Positions 1 to 9,488 of a stretch of DNA of 64,000 nt are shown here, in pieces. The stretch lies in NCBI RefSeq assembly GCF_001679785.1, contig NZ_CP016286.1, forward strand, positions 124,001-188,000. The letters run 5' to 3'. Under the pieces are notes generated by a model. It saw only the letters and a list, made by a program, of their open reading frames with translations. It was not told the DNA's origin and ran no database searches. Position numbers and translations under genes: made by a program. The stretch is from Rhizobium leguminosarum (GTDB taxonomy: Bacteria > Pseudomonadota > Alphaproteobacteria > Rhizobiales > Rhizobiaceae). The number at the start of each line of letters is the position of its first letter. Position 1 is the stretch's first letter.

Positions 1-2
1 TC

Positions 3-305
3 GGCCCGAACATCCTCATTCGCCTGGAACTGCTGAGCAGGACCTTGTCCGGAGCCGGTGTCACTGATGCGGATTTGAACGTCGCGATCTGGTCGCTCTG
101 GAACTATGTGATCGGCGCGACCATCACCCGGGCGAACTTCGACCTCTCGGATGACGACAGGACGGCTGCGCAGCAGCGCCTGACAGGTCTGAGCGAGCAC
201 TATCCGACGATCGAGCGCTCTCGTCTGCTGCTGGATAATGATTGGGACGGCGCCTTCAGGAAGGGTCTCGACTTCCTGCTCGATGGCCTCGCTCCGCGCC
301 AGTGA
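3..305 (+). CDS. TetR-family regulator, C-terminal part
   Basis: The reading frame is open from the left edge of the window, so only about 100 C-terminal residues are visible and the DNA-binding helix-turn-helix lies outside. The visible part is all-helical and ends with an F-R-K-G-L-D-F-L-L-D-G-L motif. That is typical of the C-terminal ligand and dimerisation domain of TetR proteins of the tetracycline-repressor subgroup (TetR_C type). A TTG at 45 could be mistaken for a start, but the same frame continues upstream (G-P-N-I-L-I-R-L-E-L-L), so this is a truncated view and not a short gene. The ligand and target genes cannot be judged from the window. Confidence 0.75.
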   Translation, partial: GPNILIRLELLSRTLSGAGVTDADLNVAIWSLWNYVIGATITRANFDLSDDDRTAAQQRLTGLSEHYPTIERSRLLLDNDWDGAFRKGLDFLLDGLAPRQ

Positions 306-390
306 ACATTCGTCATTCCTGAACGAGAGGGTGCCGGATTCTGCGCGCGTGCCGTGGGTGATCGCGAACTGCCGCGACGCGGTTTCCTGG

Positions 391-741
391 CTATTTCCGC
401 AGGATTTTCTCCATCGCTTTCCCCTTGGCGAGTTCGTCGATCAATTTGTCCAGGTAGCGGATTTCCCGCATCGTCGTTTCCTGGATGTCTTCCACGCGAA
501 CGCCGCAGATCACGCCGGTAATCAACGATCGGGAGGGATTCATCTGAGGCGCTTGCGCAAAGAAATCCTCGAAGTTGGTCTTTTCAGCCAACTGATCGTC
601 CAAGCTCTGCTGGCTATGCCCCGTCAGCCAACAGATGATTTTATCGACCTCCGTCTTCGTGCGCCCCTTCTTCTCTGCCTTGGCGACATAGTGGGGATAG
701 ACGCTCGCGACGCTGATGGAATAGATGCGATGCTTCGTCAT
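391..741 (-). CDS. DUF2200 family protein
   Basis: This 116-residue protein matches my recollection of the DUF2200 family over its whole length. It starts with M-T-K-H-R-I-Y, followed by [18 protein letters not shown], and has a mid-protein W-L-T-G-H-S-Q. Family members are small cytosolic proteins, found singly in many bacteria, with no established biochemical function. The start is supported by a GAGGAG sequence 6 bases upstream of the ATG. It runs opposite to the TetR fragment on its left and appears to be monocistronic. Confidence 0.8.
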   Translation of the reverse strand: MTKHRIYSISVASVYPHYVAKAEKKGRTKTEVDKIICWLTGHSQQSLDDQLAEKTNFEDFFAQAPQMNPSRSLITGVICGVRVEDIQETTMREIRYLDKLIDELAKGKAMEKILRK

Positions 742-783
742 GCCTGCTCCTCAACATTCCAGATATTTTCCGGCTTGAGATAG

Positions 784-1183
784 CTGATTTCAAGACCTCA
801 ACAAATGCCCGATAATGGGTAAGGTTCCGCGGCCGCGAAGTCGATCAGTGCAAAGGCGGCATCTCTACAGCGCCGCGCGCCTTCGACCGGATTGCACCAA
901 CAACGGACATCGGCTCGGCTTGAGTCGACGACCGCTACGGGGTCGATGGCCGACCGTCCGCTGCTAGGAAGCCCAACATGAAAAGCGGACATCAAAGTTC
1001 TTGCCGCCAAGGGCTGGGATTGGCGCCCAAAGCAGACAATGAGGTACCTCGCAGGAACGTCAACTCCTGATCAGCCCATACAGATAAGAGGCAAGTGCGC
1101 TACAGAAATGGCGGAGATATCTGCGCCTGCGCGGGGGCTGTCGGCGGGCACTAAATTGGCGTAAGCTGTGAAGGAGGTACACC
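784..1183. other. 400-bp region with no convincing gene
   Basis: Open frames here (a 70-residue one on the minus strand at 798-1010 and a 109-residue one overlapping the next gene) have no recognisable motif, no good ribosome-binding site and biased Arg/Ser/Pro composition. The last 30 bases carry the strong ribosome-binding site (AAGGAGG) of the gene starting at 1184. I see no clear terminator or repeat. Confidence 0.5.
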
Positions 1184-2280
1184 ATGCGCAGCAGCATCAC
1201 TGCAGCTATCGTCGCGCTCGTCGTTTCGCTTGGCAGTCTAGCGCGGGCGGAGATCCTGATCGGAGCTGCAGGCCCGGTCACAGGACCGCTCGCCTGGATC
1301 GGGGAGCAGATGCAGCGCGGCACAGAGATGGCAGTGGCCGACATCAATGCAACTGGCGGCGTGCTCGGGCACCAGGTGCAACTCATCACGGTCGACGACT
1401 TTTGCGATCCCGAGCAGGCTGTGGCGGCCGCCCAGAAACTGGTGGCTGACGGTGTGGTGCTCGTCGTCGGGCATTACTGTTCCCAGGCCTCGATCCCGGC
1501 ATCCAAGGTGTACGAGGCCGCGGGAGTCTACAGATTTCACCGGGTTCGACCAATCCGCTGTTGACCGAACAAGGTCGTGCCAATGTTTTCCGCGTCATTG
1601 GTCGCGACAACGCGCAGGGGGTGGTAGCCGGCAACTATTTGGCCGATCGTTGGGGTGACCAGAAAATAGCGATCCTTCACGACAACACCACCTATGGGAA
1701 GGGGCTCGCCGACGAGACCAAAAAGCAGTTGAATAAGCGGGGTGTCACCGAAGCGATCTACAAGGCCTTCACGCCTGGGAAGAACGACTATACGGCCGAG
1801 ATCTCGGCGTTACACGGCGCCGGCATCGCCGTGTTGTATGTTGGTGGGTATTTGCCCGAGGTCGCGCTTATGGTTCGCGCTTCACGAGACCGCGCCTACG
1901 CACTTCAACTCGTCTCAGGCGATGGCATGGCGAGCGAGAACTTTGCACTGATCGCCGGATCTGCCGCCGAGGGTACGCTCTTCACGTTTAGCGCGGACCC
2001 ACGGCGCGTCCCTCAGGCGGCTCAAGTCGTCGAGCGTTTCCGCGCCGAGAATTTCGAGCCCGCAGGCTACACACTGCTCAGTTATTCCGCCGTCCAGGTC
2101 TGGTCGCAGGCGGTGAAGAAGGCCGGTTCTCTAAGGCCGCAAGAGGTGATCGCCTCAATGCAAGGTAATCAATTTGAAACGGTAATGGGCCGGGTCGATT
2201 TCGACGACAAGGGCGACCTCACCGTTCAAAGCTGGATTTGGTATGTCTGGAAGGGTGGCGAATACGTGCCGCTGGAATAG
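1184..2280 (+). pseudogene. Branched-chain amino acid-type ABC substrate-binding protein, frameshifted
   Basis: The two halves of a LivK-like periplasmic binding protein (Peripla_BP_6 family) are in different frames. The first (1184 to about 1528) has a signal peptide ending near A-R-A-E and the family start I-G-A-A-G-P-V-T-G-P, then D-I-N-A-T-G-G-V. The second (about 1528 to 2280) continues with L-Q-I-S-P-G-S-T-N-P-L-L-T-E-Q-G-R-A-N and ends V-W-K-G-G-E-Y-V-P. Joining the frames at 1526-1530 gives an uninterrupted family sequence, so loss of one base where GTC-CTA is expected (GTCTA is present) explains it. The full-length product would be about 365 residues. A strong AAGGAGG site precedes the ATG. 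No permease or ATPase genes follow; instead an adenylate cyclase begins 83 bases downstream. Either a real recent inactivation or a sequencing error fits. Confidence 0.85.
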
Positions 2281-2363
2281 TCAACCGCCGGCCGGGTGGA
2301 TCGCTTTAGACCAATCTGTGCAGACTTTAGTGGCTGCGCAAGCCAGACCTTGCGGTTGCCGCT

Positions 2364-4829
2364 ATGTTTGAACGCATCGGCATACGCGGGCGCTTGTTGC
2401 TCGCTTTCTTCGGCATCAGCACCTTCGCAGTGCTCGCGACCGCCGCAGCTCTCTATGCCTTCCTTCAGGTCGGCGACGTGGTCGATCGCATCACCAAGGA
2501 ACGGGTGCCGACGGCGCTCGCCTCTCTCCAACTGTCGCGCCAGGCTGAGAGGGTCGCCTCCACTGCGCCGTCAGTGCTGGCGGCGACCAGCACGGTTCAG
2601 CACAACGAGGTCTCGGCTGCGATCGGAGTCGAGATGGGGCGTCTCGAAGAGTTGCTCGCCGCACTTAAAGGCACCGCATTCAGCGCGACGGCGGTGACTG
2701 AAATCGAAGACGCGGTGATTGGTCTACGACGAAACCTCGATGCTCTCGACCATCTTGTGGCCGTTCGCCTTACCATGGTTCAGCGCAAGGAGGAGTTGCT
2801 GCGCCGCTTATCGGACACCACAAATGCAAGTCAGCGTCTCGTCGCTCCCGGTATCGTCGTGATGAACTCCAAGGTTCCCCAGTGGCGCGCAGCGGTGGTT
2901 GATTCCGCCGCGCCACCCGACGCGCGTACTGCGGCGACGAGCGACCTGGTCAAGGCAATCGCGGCCTACATCCCCCAGCAGAGGGCGCAACAGGAGATCT
3001 CAGCAGTCAACGACGCGCTGGTCAAAACTGCCAACGCGCATACGCCGGGAGATCTGAAGCTGATCCTGTTTCCGCTGCGCCGGTCGCTCGCCGTACTCGA
3101 AACGGTCTCCACCGAGCTCGACGAAAAGTTGCGGACCCGCTTCCAACAACGGTTGGACGAGTTGAAGTCGCTGACCGACGGTGAGAACGGGATCCCGAAG
3201 GTACGACAGGACGAGTTTGCTGTCCTTGCACAGGGCGAAAAGCTTCTGGCTGAAAACAGTCGGCTATCGCGCGACCTTACCGCGGCCGTCGATCGCCTGG
3301 TTGCAAAGGCAAACCATGAGATCGCCGCGTCCGCCCTCGAAGTCTCGGTCGTCCGGCGCTACGGCACGGGCATTGTCCTTGGCTCCGCCCTTCTAAGCCT
3401 CCTGAGTTCGGTTCTGGTTGTCTGGCTCTATGTCGATCGCAGCCTTCTCGCCCGTCTGGGAGAGGTAAGCCAAAGCATGCTGGCAATCGCGGGCGGCAAT
3501 CTGCATGCACAGATGCCCGCCGGAGGCCGCGACGAAATTGGCCGCATGGCCGGGGCGCTCAAGCTGTTCCGGGATACTGCGGTCGAGGTGGAGGAAAACA
3601 GCCTGCACGAGGTTGCGGAAGCGCGCCAGCGGCTTGTGGATGCCATCGAGAGCATCTCCGAAGGATTCGCTCTGTACGATGGCGAGGACAGGCTCGTGCT
3701 GAGCAACAGCCGCTACCGCGAGCTGTTGTACGCCGGCCTGGAGGAAATGACACCCGGCACGACATTCGAGCAGATTGTTCGCCGGTCCGCTGAGGGCGGC
3801 TACATCAAGGATGCTGAGGGGCGAGTCGAGGAGTGGGTTGCCGAGCGGCTTTCGCGGCATCGCAACCCTGGTGAAACGTGGGTGCAGCGACGTCGCGACG
3901 GGCGATGGATCATGATTAGCGAGCGGCGGACGGCTGGCGGCACGGTGGCCGTCTACTCGGACATCACCGAGCTGAAGCAACGGGAGGAAAACCTTGCCGA
4001 GAAATCCGCGGCTCTCGAGGCGCTTTCCAGCAAGCTGGCGAAATACCTGGCGCCGCAAGTGTATAACTCCATATTCACCGGCCGCCAGGACGTCAGAATC
4101 GCCAGCCAGCGGAAGAAGCTGACGATATGCTTCTCCGATATCGCCGGCTTTACCGAAACCACAGACAAAATGGAATCCGAGGATCTCACACAGCTCCTCA
4201 ATCACTACCTGACGGAAATGTCGAAGATTGCTTCAGATCACGGCGCGACGATCGACAAGTATGTCGGAGACGCCATCCTGATGTTTTTCGGCGATCCGGA
4301 AACCCGCGGCGTCAAGGATGACGCGCTCGCCTGCGTGCAGATGGCTCTCGCCATGCAAAAGCGAATGAGCGAGCTTGGGGAAATCTGGCGCGATATCGGA
4401 ATTGAAACACCGCTGCGCTGCCGCATTGGCATTCACACAGACTACTGCACTGTGGGCAACTTCGGCAGCGAGGACCGGATGGATTACACGATAATCGGCG
4501 GCGCCGTGAATCTCGCCTCGCGCCTTGAGCAGGAAGCGTCGCCGGGCACCGTGCTCATTTCTTATGAGACTTTTGCGCAAGTGAAGGACACGATCGAGTG
4601 TGAGGAACTGGGGCATGTCCACGTAAAGGGAATAGCCTATCCGGTCGCCACCTATCGCGTGGTCGATCTGAAGGAAAATCTGGTCCGCAGCCGTCGTACT
4701 ATCCGCACCGAACTGCCGCACCTGAGATTGGAAGCTGAGCCCGAGCTTATGTCTACCGATGAGCGCGATCAGGCCGCCGCCGCACTTCGAGACACGCTCG
4801 ATCGACTTTGTCACAAGCCTGGGTCGTAG
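2364..4829 (+). CDS. Membrane adenylate/guanylate cyclase with HAMP and PAS domains
   Basis: This 821-residue protein has a membrane segment at about 8-32, a long helical periplasmic sensor region to about 333, a second membrane segment at about 334-356, a HAMP linker (to about 410, with G-G-R-D-E-I-G-R-M) and a PAS domain (about 424-540, ending in a Y-S-D-I-T-E-L-K type boundary). A class III nucleotide cyclase domain follows (about 580-765). The catalytic domain keeps the metal-binding F-S-D-I-A-G-F (Asp near 592) and [10 protein letters not shown]. It should make cAMP from ATP in response to a periplasmic signal. It follows a substrate-binding protein gene with no transporter partner, so that protein may have served as its ligand sensor; this is inference. 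The start has only a weak ribosome-binding site. Confidence 0.9.
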   Translation: MFERIGIRGRLLLAFFGISTFAVLATAAALYAFLQVGDVVDRITKERVPTALASLQLSRQAERVASTAPSVLAATSTVQHNEVSAAIGVEMGRLEELLAALKGTAFSATAVTEIEDAVIGLRRNLDALDHLVAVRLTMVQRKEELLRRLSDTTNASQRLVAPGIVVMNSKVPQWRAAVVDSAAPPDARTAATSDLVKAIAAYIPQQRAQQEISAVNDALVKTANAHTPGDLKLILFPLRRSLAVLETVSTELDEKLRTRFQQRLDELKSLTDGENGIPKVRQDEFAVLAQGEKLLAENSRLSRDLTAAVDRLVAKANHEIAASALEVSVVRRYGTGIVLGSALLSLLSSVLVVWLYVDRSLLARLGEVSQSMLAIAGGNLHAQMPAGGRDEIGRMAGALKLFRDTAVEVEENSLHEVAEARQRLVDAIESISEGFALYDGEDRLVLSNSRYRELLYAGLEEMTPGTTFEQIVRRSAEGGYIKDAEGRVEEWVAERLSRHRNPGETWVQRRRDGRWIMISERRTAGGTVAVYSDITELKQREENLAEKSAALEALSSKLAKYLAPQVYNSIFTGRQDVRIASQRKKLTICFSDIAGFTETTDKMESEDLTQLLNHYLTEMSKIASDHGATIDKYVGDAILMFFGDPETRGVKDDALACVQMALAMQKRMSELGEIWRDIGIETPLRCRIGIHTDYCTVGNFGSEDRMDYTIIGGAVNLASRLEQEASPGTVLISYETFAQVKDTIECEELGHVHVKGIAYPVATYRVVDLKENLVRSRRTIRTELPHLRLEAEPELMSTDERDQAAAALRDTLDRLCHKPGS

Positions 4830-4977
4830 GCTAACGTTCGCGCGGGTTGTCGCCTCTACAGGCACCAACCTCGTCGACCAGCCCTCGGGCTAGCGTCGCA
4901 ACTCGACTTTCCTGCAACGCTGGCTAGGCCCATGAAATGGCGCGGTCATTGGTCCGAATCCGGACGAACGACTGCTG

Positions 4978-5065
4978 TTGGCGTAACTGCGACCCATGTT
5001 GTCACTGCACTATGTCCGCTTTGCAGCAACACGACCGCTTGCTCGATGACCATTATGGGGGCGCA
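4978..5065 (+). repeat. Left copy of an 88-bp imperfect direct repeat
   Basis: This sequence recurs in the same orientation at 6390-6478 with roughly 85% identity by eye. Shared blocks include AACTGCGACCC, TTGTCACTGC, CCGCTTTGCAGCAACA and GCTCGATGACCATTATG. The two copies bracket the molybdopterin oxidoreductase gene. The open frame of that gene extends leftward through this copy, but the translated product there has no family similarity. The copy is therefore best read as non-coding. Confidence 0.8.
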
Positions 5066-5251
5066 AAGCGGTCACGACCGCCGTCGGCCACTTTGCTGCC
5101 TTTCGAGGTCGAGCCGAGGAACGTGCGGTATGTGCTAGAATGCGGCCCGAAGGCGGAATGCGACGGACGCACTGCGAGGGGCGGTGTGATCGTACCGGAA
5201 TTCGCGCGACCGAGAGCCGACGTTGTGCTCTTGAAAGGGGAGACGAGGACG

Positions 5252-6361
5252 ATGCCGACACCACAGCAACCCAGTCTAATAGTTCGACAGAAATCCCCAC
5301 AGAACATCGAGTTTCCGTTTGCGTCGCTCTCCGATTGGCTGATCCCAACCGAGCTGTTTTTCGTGCGAAACCATTTCCCGTCGCCGGACCTCGATGCGCG
5401 AGACTGGAGATTGCGCGTTGGCGGGGCGGTGGAGCGGCCGATCGAACTTGACCTCGACAGCATCAAGGCGATGCGGAGCACGACTTTCACCGCCGTCGTC
5501 GAGTGTGCAGGGAACGGGCGCGTCTATTATGAGCCGCCGAAGGAGGGGTTGCAGTGGCAGAACGGAGCCGTCGGCAATGCCGCGTGGACAGGTGTTCTTC
5601 TGCGCGAGATTTTGGAAATGGCGGGCGTTAAGCGAACCGCATGTGAGGTTCTCCTCGCAGGCGCCGACAGCGGCGTCGTCGACACAAACAAGAAAACGGC
5701 TTCTCCCGGCCCCATCGCTTTTGCGCGCAGTTTACCGCTTGAGAAGGCCATAGCTGACAGCACGATCCTTGCCTATTCGATGAACGAGGAGCCGTTGACG
5801 CGCGATCACGGCTACCCGCTACGCGCGGTCGTGGGTGGCTGGTTCGGCATGGCTTGGGTCAAGTGGATCACGCATATCACGGTTGTGGAGCAACCGTTCC
5901 TTGGCTACTGGCAGGCGCGCGACTATTTCCGTTGGGAGCGCAGCCTCGGGGAACCCAGGCTGGTCCCCCTTGCGGAGATGGAGGTCAAAGCGCAGATCGC
6001 GCGTCCCGTACAGGGGGCGCATCTCATCGCCGGCCAACCGTACCGGATTTTCGGAGCCGCCTGGAGCGGAGAGGCTGTTATCCGGCAGGTGCAGGTCTGC
6101 ACTGGAGATGGCAGGGGCTGGCGCGAGGGGAGGCTCCTCGAAACAGAACGTCCCTTTGCATGGCGCTTGTGGGAGTACATGTGGACCCCTGAAGAAGTGG
6201 GGCGATATATACTGCGATGTCGCGCGATCGATGGGGCGGGGTGCGTGCAGCCCGACCTCCAGCGTTCCGACTGCGAGAGCTACGCGGCCAATTGGATCGT
6301 TCCGGTGGAGGTTACGGTCGTTCCCGAGCCACAGACGTACGAGGAGGAATTCGTGATCTAA
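5252..6361 (+). CDS. Sulfite oxidase-type molybdopterin oxidoreductase
   Basis: The 369-residue product belongs to the sulfite oxidase family. The Moco domain is at about residues 20-250, with the conserved molybdenum-coordinating cysteine in V-V-E-C-A-G-N-G-R (Cys85), a G-A-V-G-N-A-A-W-T-G-V segment and a G-Y-P-L-R-A-V-V-G-G-W-F-G signature. A C-terminal Mo-co dimerisation domain follows (about 260-360). No heme-binding domain and no twin-arginine signal are seen, so a cytosolic location or an upstream-truncated export signal is possible. The frame is open back to 4937, but the extra residues are low-complexity and overlap a repeat. The ATG at 5252 with an AGGGGAG sequence upstream is preferred. 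The natural substrate is unknown. Confidence 0.85.
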   Translation: MPTPQQPSLIVRQKSPQNIEFPFASLSDWLIPTELFFVRNHFPSPDLDARDWRLRVGGAVERPIELDLDSIKAMRSTTFTAVVECAGNGRVYYEPPKEGLQWQNGAVGNAAWTGVLLREILEMAGVKRTACEVLLAGADSGVVDTNKKTASPGPIAFARSLPLEKAIADSTILAYSMNEEPLTRDHGYPLRAVVGGWFGMAWVKWITHITVVEQPFLGYWQARDYFRWERSLGEPRLVPLAEMEVKAQIARPVQGAHLIAGQPYRIFGAAWSGEAVIRQVQVCTGDGRGWREGRLLETERPFAWRLWEYMWTPEEVGRYILRCRAIDGAGCVQPDLQRSDCESYAANWIVPVEVTVVPEPQTYEEEFVI

Positions 6362-6389
6362 TGACCCGCCGGGAGCGGAATGGCGGCTT

Positions 6390-6478
6390 TTGGCGCAACT
6401 GCGACCCGCGTTGTCACTGCGTCATATCCGCTTTGCAGCAACAGCGACGGGTGGCTCGATGACCATTATGAGGGCGCA
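6390..6478 (+). repeat. Right copy of the 88-bp imperfect direct repeat
   Basis: This is the partner of the copy at 4978-5065, located just 3' of the molybdopterin oxidoreductase gene and in the same orientation. It shows about a dozen substitutions and one length difference. The 277-bp gap holding it (6362-6638) has no gene. Confidence 0.8.
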
Positions 6479-6638
6479 TTGCCGCCGACAGCATTGGCTC
6501 GGTCGGTGGTGTCTCTGACCGCGTTTCTGCTATAGCTCGGAAGCAAATCGCCCGCGATGTCACCAACTGCCGAAGTGTGAAGGGCGCAACGGGCTGATGG
6601 GCCTCTCGCTCATCTTGTCTTGAAGGAGGAGCGCTAGA

Positions 6639-7265
6639 ATGAGCACCGACCTGGATACCGTGCGGTCCTATGATAGGGTCGCGGCGGAGTACGCTGCCGA
6701 GGCCGCGGCGATGCCCGAATGGGTCGCGACAGAGATCGATGCGTTCGTGACCGAGCTGGGCGGTTCGGGCAGGGTGCTGGAGATCGGAAGCGGTGGCGGG
6801 CGAGATGCACTTGAGCTTGAGAAGCGGGGAATGAGCGTCCGGCGCACCGACATTGCAAAGGGTTTCGTCGAACTGCTTCGCGAAAGTGGCTTCGAAGCCG
6901 ACCTGTTGGACCCGCTGACCGATGACTTGGCCGACCCGCAGCGTCCCGGCACGCCATACGACGGGATCTGGGCCTGTGCCTGCCTGATTCATGTCGCCCG
7001 CGAGGATTTCGGCACGGTGCTTGGACGGCTTGCCGAGGCGACCCGCACCGGCGGCCGATTGCACGTCTCGGTAAGAGAGGGCGAAGGCGAGGATGTGTCC
7101 ACACACGGCAGTGCTGCAGCGCCCCGGCGCTACGTCGAGACGTACTGGCGCGAGGCTGCCCTGCGCTCCGCACTCATAGACGCCGGCTGGATCGTCAGCG
7201 ATGTACGTCGGTACGTCGGAAAGCCCCATGATCGGTGGCTGAGCGTTCGGGCGAGTCGGGCGTGA
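6639..7265 (+). CDS. Class I SAM-dependent methyltransferase
   Basis: This 208-residue protein has a Rossmann-type methyltransferase fold. Motif I is V-L-E-I-G-S-G-G-G-R-D-A at about residues 47-58, an acidic residue in R-R-T-D-I-A ends strand 2, and Y-D-G-I-W-A-C-A-C-L-I-H occupies motif IV. The family resembles small-molecule methyltransferases of the Methyltransf_11/25 type. The substrate cannot be deduced. A GAAGGAGGAG sequence lies about 10 bases upstream of the ATG. It stands alone, with the IS630 element inserted 45 bp downstream of its stop codon. Confidence 0.85.
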   Translation: MSTDLDTVRSYDRVAAEYAAEAAAMPEWVATEIDAFVTELGGSGRVLEIGSGGGRDALELEKRGMSVRRTDIAKGFVELLRESGFEADLLDPLTDDLADPQRPGTPYDGIWACACLIHVAREDFGTVLGRLAEATRTGGRLHVSVREGEGEDVSTHGSAAAPRRYVETYWREAALRSALIDAGWIVSDVRRYVGKPHDRWLSVRASRA

Positions 7266-7343
7266 CGCACATAGAACTCGCGGGAATGGCCGGTTGTGGC
7301 TATGAACGCTAGTACCACGCCACAGAGATTATGACGGTTTGTC

Positions 7344-7628
7344 TTATCGTAGAATTGGCAGGGCTTCTGGTGGGATGAGAAGTTGGATGCTGCGTGCGGC
7401 GCCTGGCACGCGAGATATAAAACCCGCCTTCTCGAGGGTCAGCACCATCTGGTGAACAGACGGAGCCGTAACGCCGAAGTGGCGACGCATGTCGGCTTCG
7501 GCCGGAGGCTGTTTGAAGATGCGGCTGTAGGCGTAGATGAAGGCCAGGTACTGGCCTTGGATCTGCGTAAGGCCCCGTCTTGCCGTTGCGGCTTGCGGGT
7601 CAAGTGAGGGACTCATTTTGGGATTCAT
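7344..7628 (-). CDS. Winged-helix protein carried inside the IS630 element
   Basis: This 94-residue protein contains a winged helix-turn-helix similar to the LexA-type or MarR-type DNA-binding domain. The visible motif is Q-G-Q-Y-L-A-F-I-Y-A-Y-S, a helix containing P-P-A-E-A-D-M-R-R-H-F-G-V, then a recognition helix T-A-P-S-V-H-Q-M-V-L-T-L-E-K-A-G-F-I. The start chosen is the ATG at 7628 with GGAG 6 bases upstream; a GTG 12 bases earlier is in frame. It lies wholly inside the IS terminal repeats and is transcribed away from the transposase. A role in controlling transposase expression or as a passenger is inference. Confidence 0.7.
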   Translation of the reverse strand: MNPKMSPSLDPQAATARRGLTQIQGQYLAFIYAYSRIFKQPPAEADMRRHFGVTAPSVHQMVLTLEKAGFISRVPGAARSIQLLIPPEALPILR

Positions 7629-7656
7629 CTGCGTCTCCACGCTGAAGGAGGTGTCG

Positions 7657-8772
7657 ATGAATATAAAGTTTCACATAGAGCTTAGCCAATCGGAACGTGA
7701 CCAACTGGCCGCTTTGTTGAGCGGGGGGTGCCACAGGTCGCGCAAGATCAAGCGCGCCCAGATCCTGGTCGCAGCGAACGAAGGCTTCAGCGACGAGGTG
7801 ATCGCGGCAACCTTGAACGTCAGCGGATCGACGATTTACCGGACCAAACGCCGGTTTGTGGAAGCCAATCTGGAAGGGGCGCTCAGCGAAGAACCGCGCC
7901 CGGGTGTTGAGCGCAAGCTATCGAGCAAGGAGGAGGCGCTGTTGGTAGCGACCGCCTGCTCAAAGCCGCCGCCCGGGCGAGCCCGCTGGACCCTGGAGCT
8001 TCTGGCAGATGAGATGGTCCGGCTCACCGATCATGACCAGTTGTCCTCGGAGACCGTGCGTCGCCGGCTGGCTGAGAACCATCTCAAGCCTTGGCGCAAA
8101 GACATGTGGTGCATCCCAAAGATCGATGGGGAATACGTCGCGCGCATGGAGGATGTTCTCGACCTCTACGCAGAAACGCCTGATCCACAAAGGCCCGTGG
8201 TCTGCTTCGACGAGAGCCCGACCCAACTCATCGGCGAAGTGCGCGAGCCCATTGCGGCCAAGCCTGGCCAGCTTGAACGCTACGATTGCGAGTATCGCCG
8301 AAACGGCACGGTCAATCTGTTTGTCTTCATGGACGCCCACCGGCCCTGGCGCAGGGTGAAGGTCACCGATCGGCGAACCAACCAAGACTTCGCCGAGTGC
8401 ATGCGCGAACTGGTCGACGTCGATTATCCCGACGCGCCGATCATCCGCGTGGTGATGGACAACCTCTCCACTCATTCCGCCGGGGCGCTTTACGACGCAT
8501 TTCCCGCCCCGCAAGCTCGAAGGGTGCTGAAGCGACTGGAGTTCCACCACACGCCCAAGCACGCCAGTTGGCTCAACATGGTCGAGATCGAGATCGGTGT
8601 CCTGCGTAGCCAATGCCTCGACCGTCGTATCGACAACAAAGACACCATAATCGCCGAAGTCGCAGCCTGGGAGCAGCAACGCAACGCCCACGGCGCAAAG
8701 ATCCAATGGATGTTCACAACCGAAAATGCCCGCAAAAAGCTCCGTAAAGCTTACCCCGTCAAAGAGTCATAA
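7657..8772 (+). CDS. IS630-family transposase
   Basis: The 371-residue transposase starts with a homeodomain-like helix-turn-helix region (about residues 20-110, including S-G-S-T-I-Y-R-T-K-R-R-F) followed by a DDE catalytic domain. Candidate catalytic acidic residues lie in V-V-C-F-D-E-S, R-V-V-M-D-N-L-S-T-H and S-W-L-N-M-V-E-I-E. The ATG at 7657 has a GAAGGAGGTG ribosome-binding site; the frame is open further upstream but lacks similarity there. The reading frame is intact, so the element may still be active. Confidence 0.93.
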   Translation: MNIKFHIELSQSERDQLAALLSGGCHRSRKIKRAQILVAANEGFSDEVIAATLNVSGSTIYRTKRRFVEANLEGALSEEPRPGVERKLSSKEEALLVATACSKPPPGRARWTLELLADEMVRLTDHDQLSSETVRRRLAENHLKPWRKDMWCIPKIDGEYVARMEDVLDLYAETPDPQRPVVCFDESPTQLIGEVREPIAAKPGQLERYDCEYRRNGTVNLFVFMDAHRPWRRVKVTDRRTNQDFAECMRELVDVDYPDAPIIRVVMDNLSTHSAGALYDAFPAPQARRVLKRLEFHHTPKHASWLNMVEIEIGVLRSQCLDRRIDNKDTIIAEVAAWEQQRNAHGAKIQWMFTTENARKKLRKAYPVKES

Positions 8773-9045
8773 TCTCTGTGGCGTGGTACTAGGTGGTCAC
8801 CGCAATGTCGGCTTCCGGGCGAAGGCAAAGATCCCCTCTGTGGCCGACAAGAGGCGCAAACCGGTCATTGGCCGTCGCAAAAATCCGCTTCTCGTACGTT
8901 TTCGCTGAAATGAAATTGCGCGTAGGCGGCGCCGCTGACACTCTATCGGAATCGGTTTCAGGTAGCTCGGAAGACCCGGAAAACTATCCTCGACGATCAC
9001 GGCGGAGAGTGGTCTTGCCAACGAGTGGTGTTTTTAGCGACATTT

Positions 9046-9438
9046 TCAGCGACGATTTTCGGTGTTGTCATAGCGTAGCGTGGCCGCCTCGACCTTGTTG
9101 CCGTTGGCCGCTGCCCATGAACACAGTGCTTCAAACGGCTCCCGCAGTGAATGGCCTAGTGGAGTAATTGCATATTCCACGCCAATCGGCTGCGTTGGGA
9201 GCACGGTTCTCGTCACAAGGCCGTTCCGCTCAAGCCTCTTCAAAGCGTCGGCCAGAGCCTTGTGCGTGATCCCATCGAGACGCCGCTTGATTTCGTTGAA
9301 GCGCGAGGGTTTGGGACAGATCACTGTCAGTATCAGGATCGTCCATTTGTCAGCGATCTTGTCGAGCACCGGGCGAACCTGCGCCATGTCGCCAAGCGCG
9401 CGATGAGAAAGTGCCTCCAGGTCAGTATACTCGTCCAT
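9046..9438 (-). CDS. HxlR-family transcriptional regulator
   Basis: This 130-residue winged-helix protein has the HxlR signature: V-R-P-V-L-D-K-I-A-D-K-W-T-I-L-I-L, then F-N-E-I-K-R-R-L-D-G-I-T-H-K-A-L, L-K-R-L-E-R-N-G-L-V-T-R and Y-A-I-T-P-L-G-H-S-L. Regulators of this family commonly control a divergent oxidoreductase gene and respond to electrophiles or redox signals. That arrangement occurs here, with an SDR gene on the other side of an 84-bp intergenic region containing a 17-bp palindrome. No cysteine is present near the N-terminus, so thiol-based sensing like that of HypR is not indicated, although Cys106 is near the C-terminus. Confidence 0.88.
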   Translation of the reverse strand: MDEYTDLEALSHRALGDMAQVRPVLDKIADKWTILILTVICPKPSRFNEIKRRLDGITHKALADALKRLERNGLVTRTVLPTQPIGVEYAITPLGHSLREPFEALCSWAAANGNKVEAATLRYDNTENRR

Positions 9439-9471
9439 ATCTAAGCTACTTCAGGTGCGTAATTGATGCCA

Positions 9472-9488
9472 GATATACGACGTATATC
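9472..9488. promoter_or_regulatory. Putative HxlR operator in the hxlR/SDR divergent promoter
   Basis: A perfect inverted repeat GATATAC-GAC-GTATATC lies midway in the divergent intergenic region, 34 bases before the regulator start and 35 bases before the SDR start. Its position and symmetry suit a dimeric winged-helix repressor. Binding by the HxlR protein is inferred. Confidence 0.6.

Larger units (their letters stand above)
7310..8791 (+). mobile_element. Complete IS630-family insertion sequence
   Basis: The element is bounded by perfect 26-bp inverted repeats, 7310-7335 (TAGTACCACGCCACAGAGAT...) and 8766-8791, whose outermost TA dinucleotides (7310-7311 and 8790-8791) are the TA target duplication expected for IS630/Tc1-type elements. 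The body is 1478 bp without the duplication. It encodes a full-length DDE transposase on the plus strand and, divergently, a small winged-helix protein on the minus strand; both lie inside the repeats. Nothing in it looks degraded. Confidence 0.92.

Noticed and set aside
4937..5251. Upstream extension of the molybdopterin oxidoreductase frame
   Set aside because: The added 105 residues resemble no export signal or domain and run through the 88-bp repeat; ATG 5252 fits the family better.
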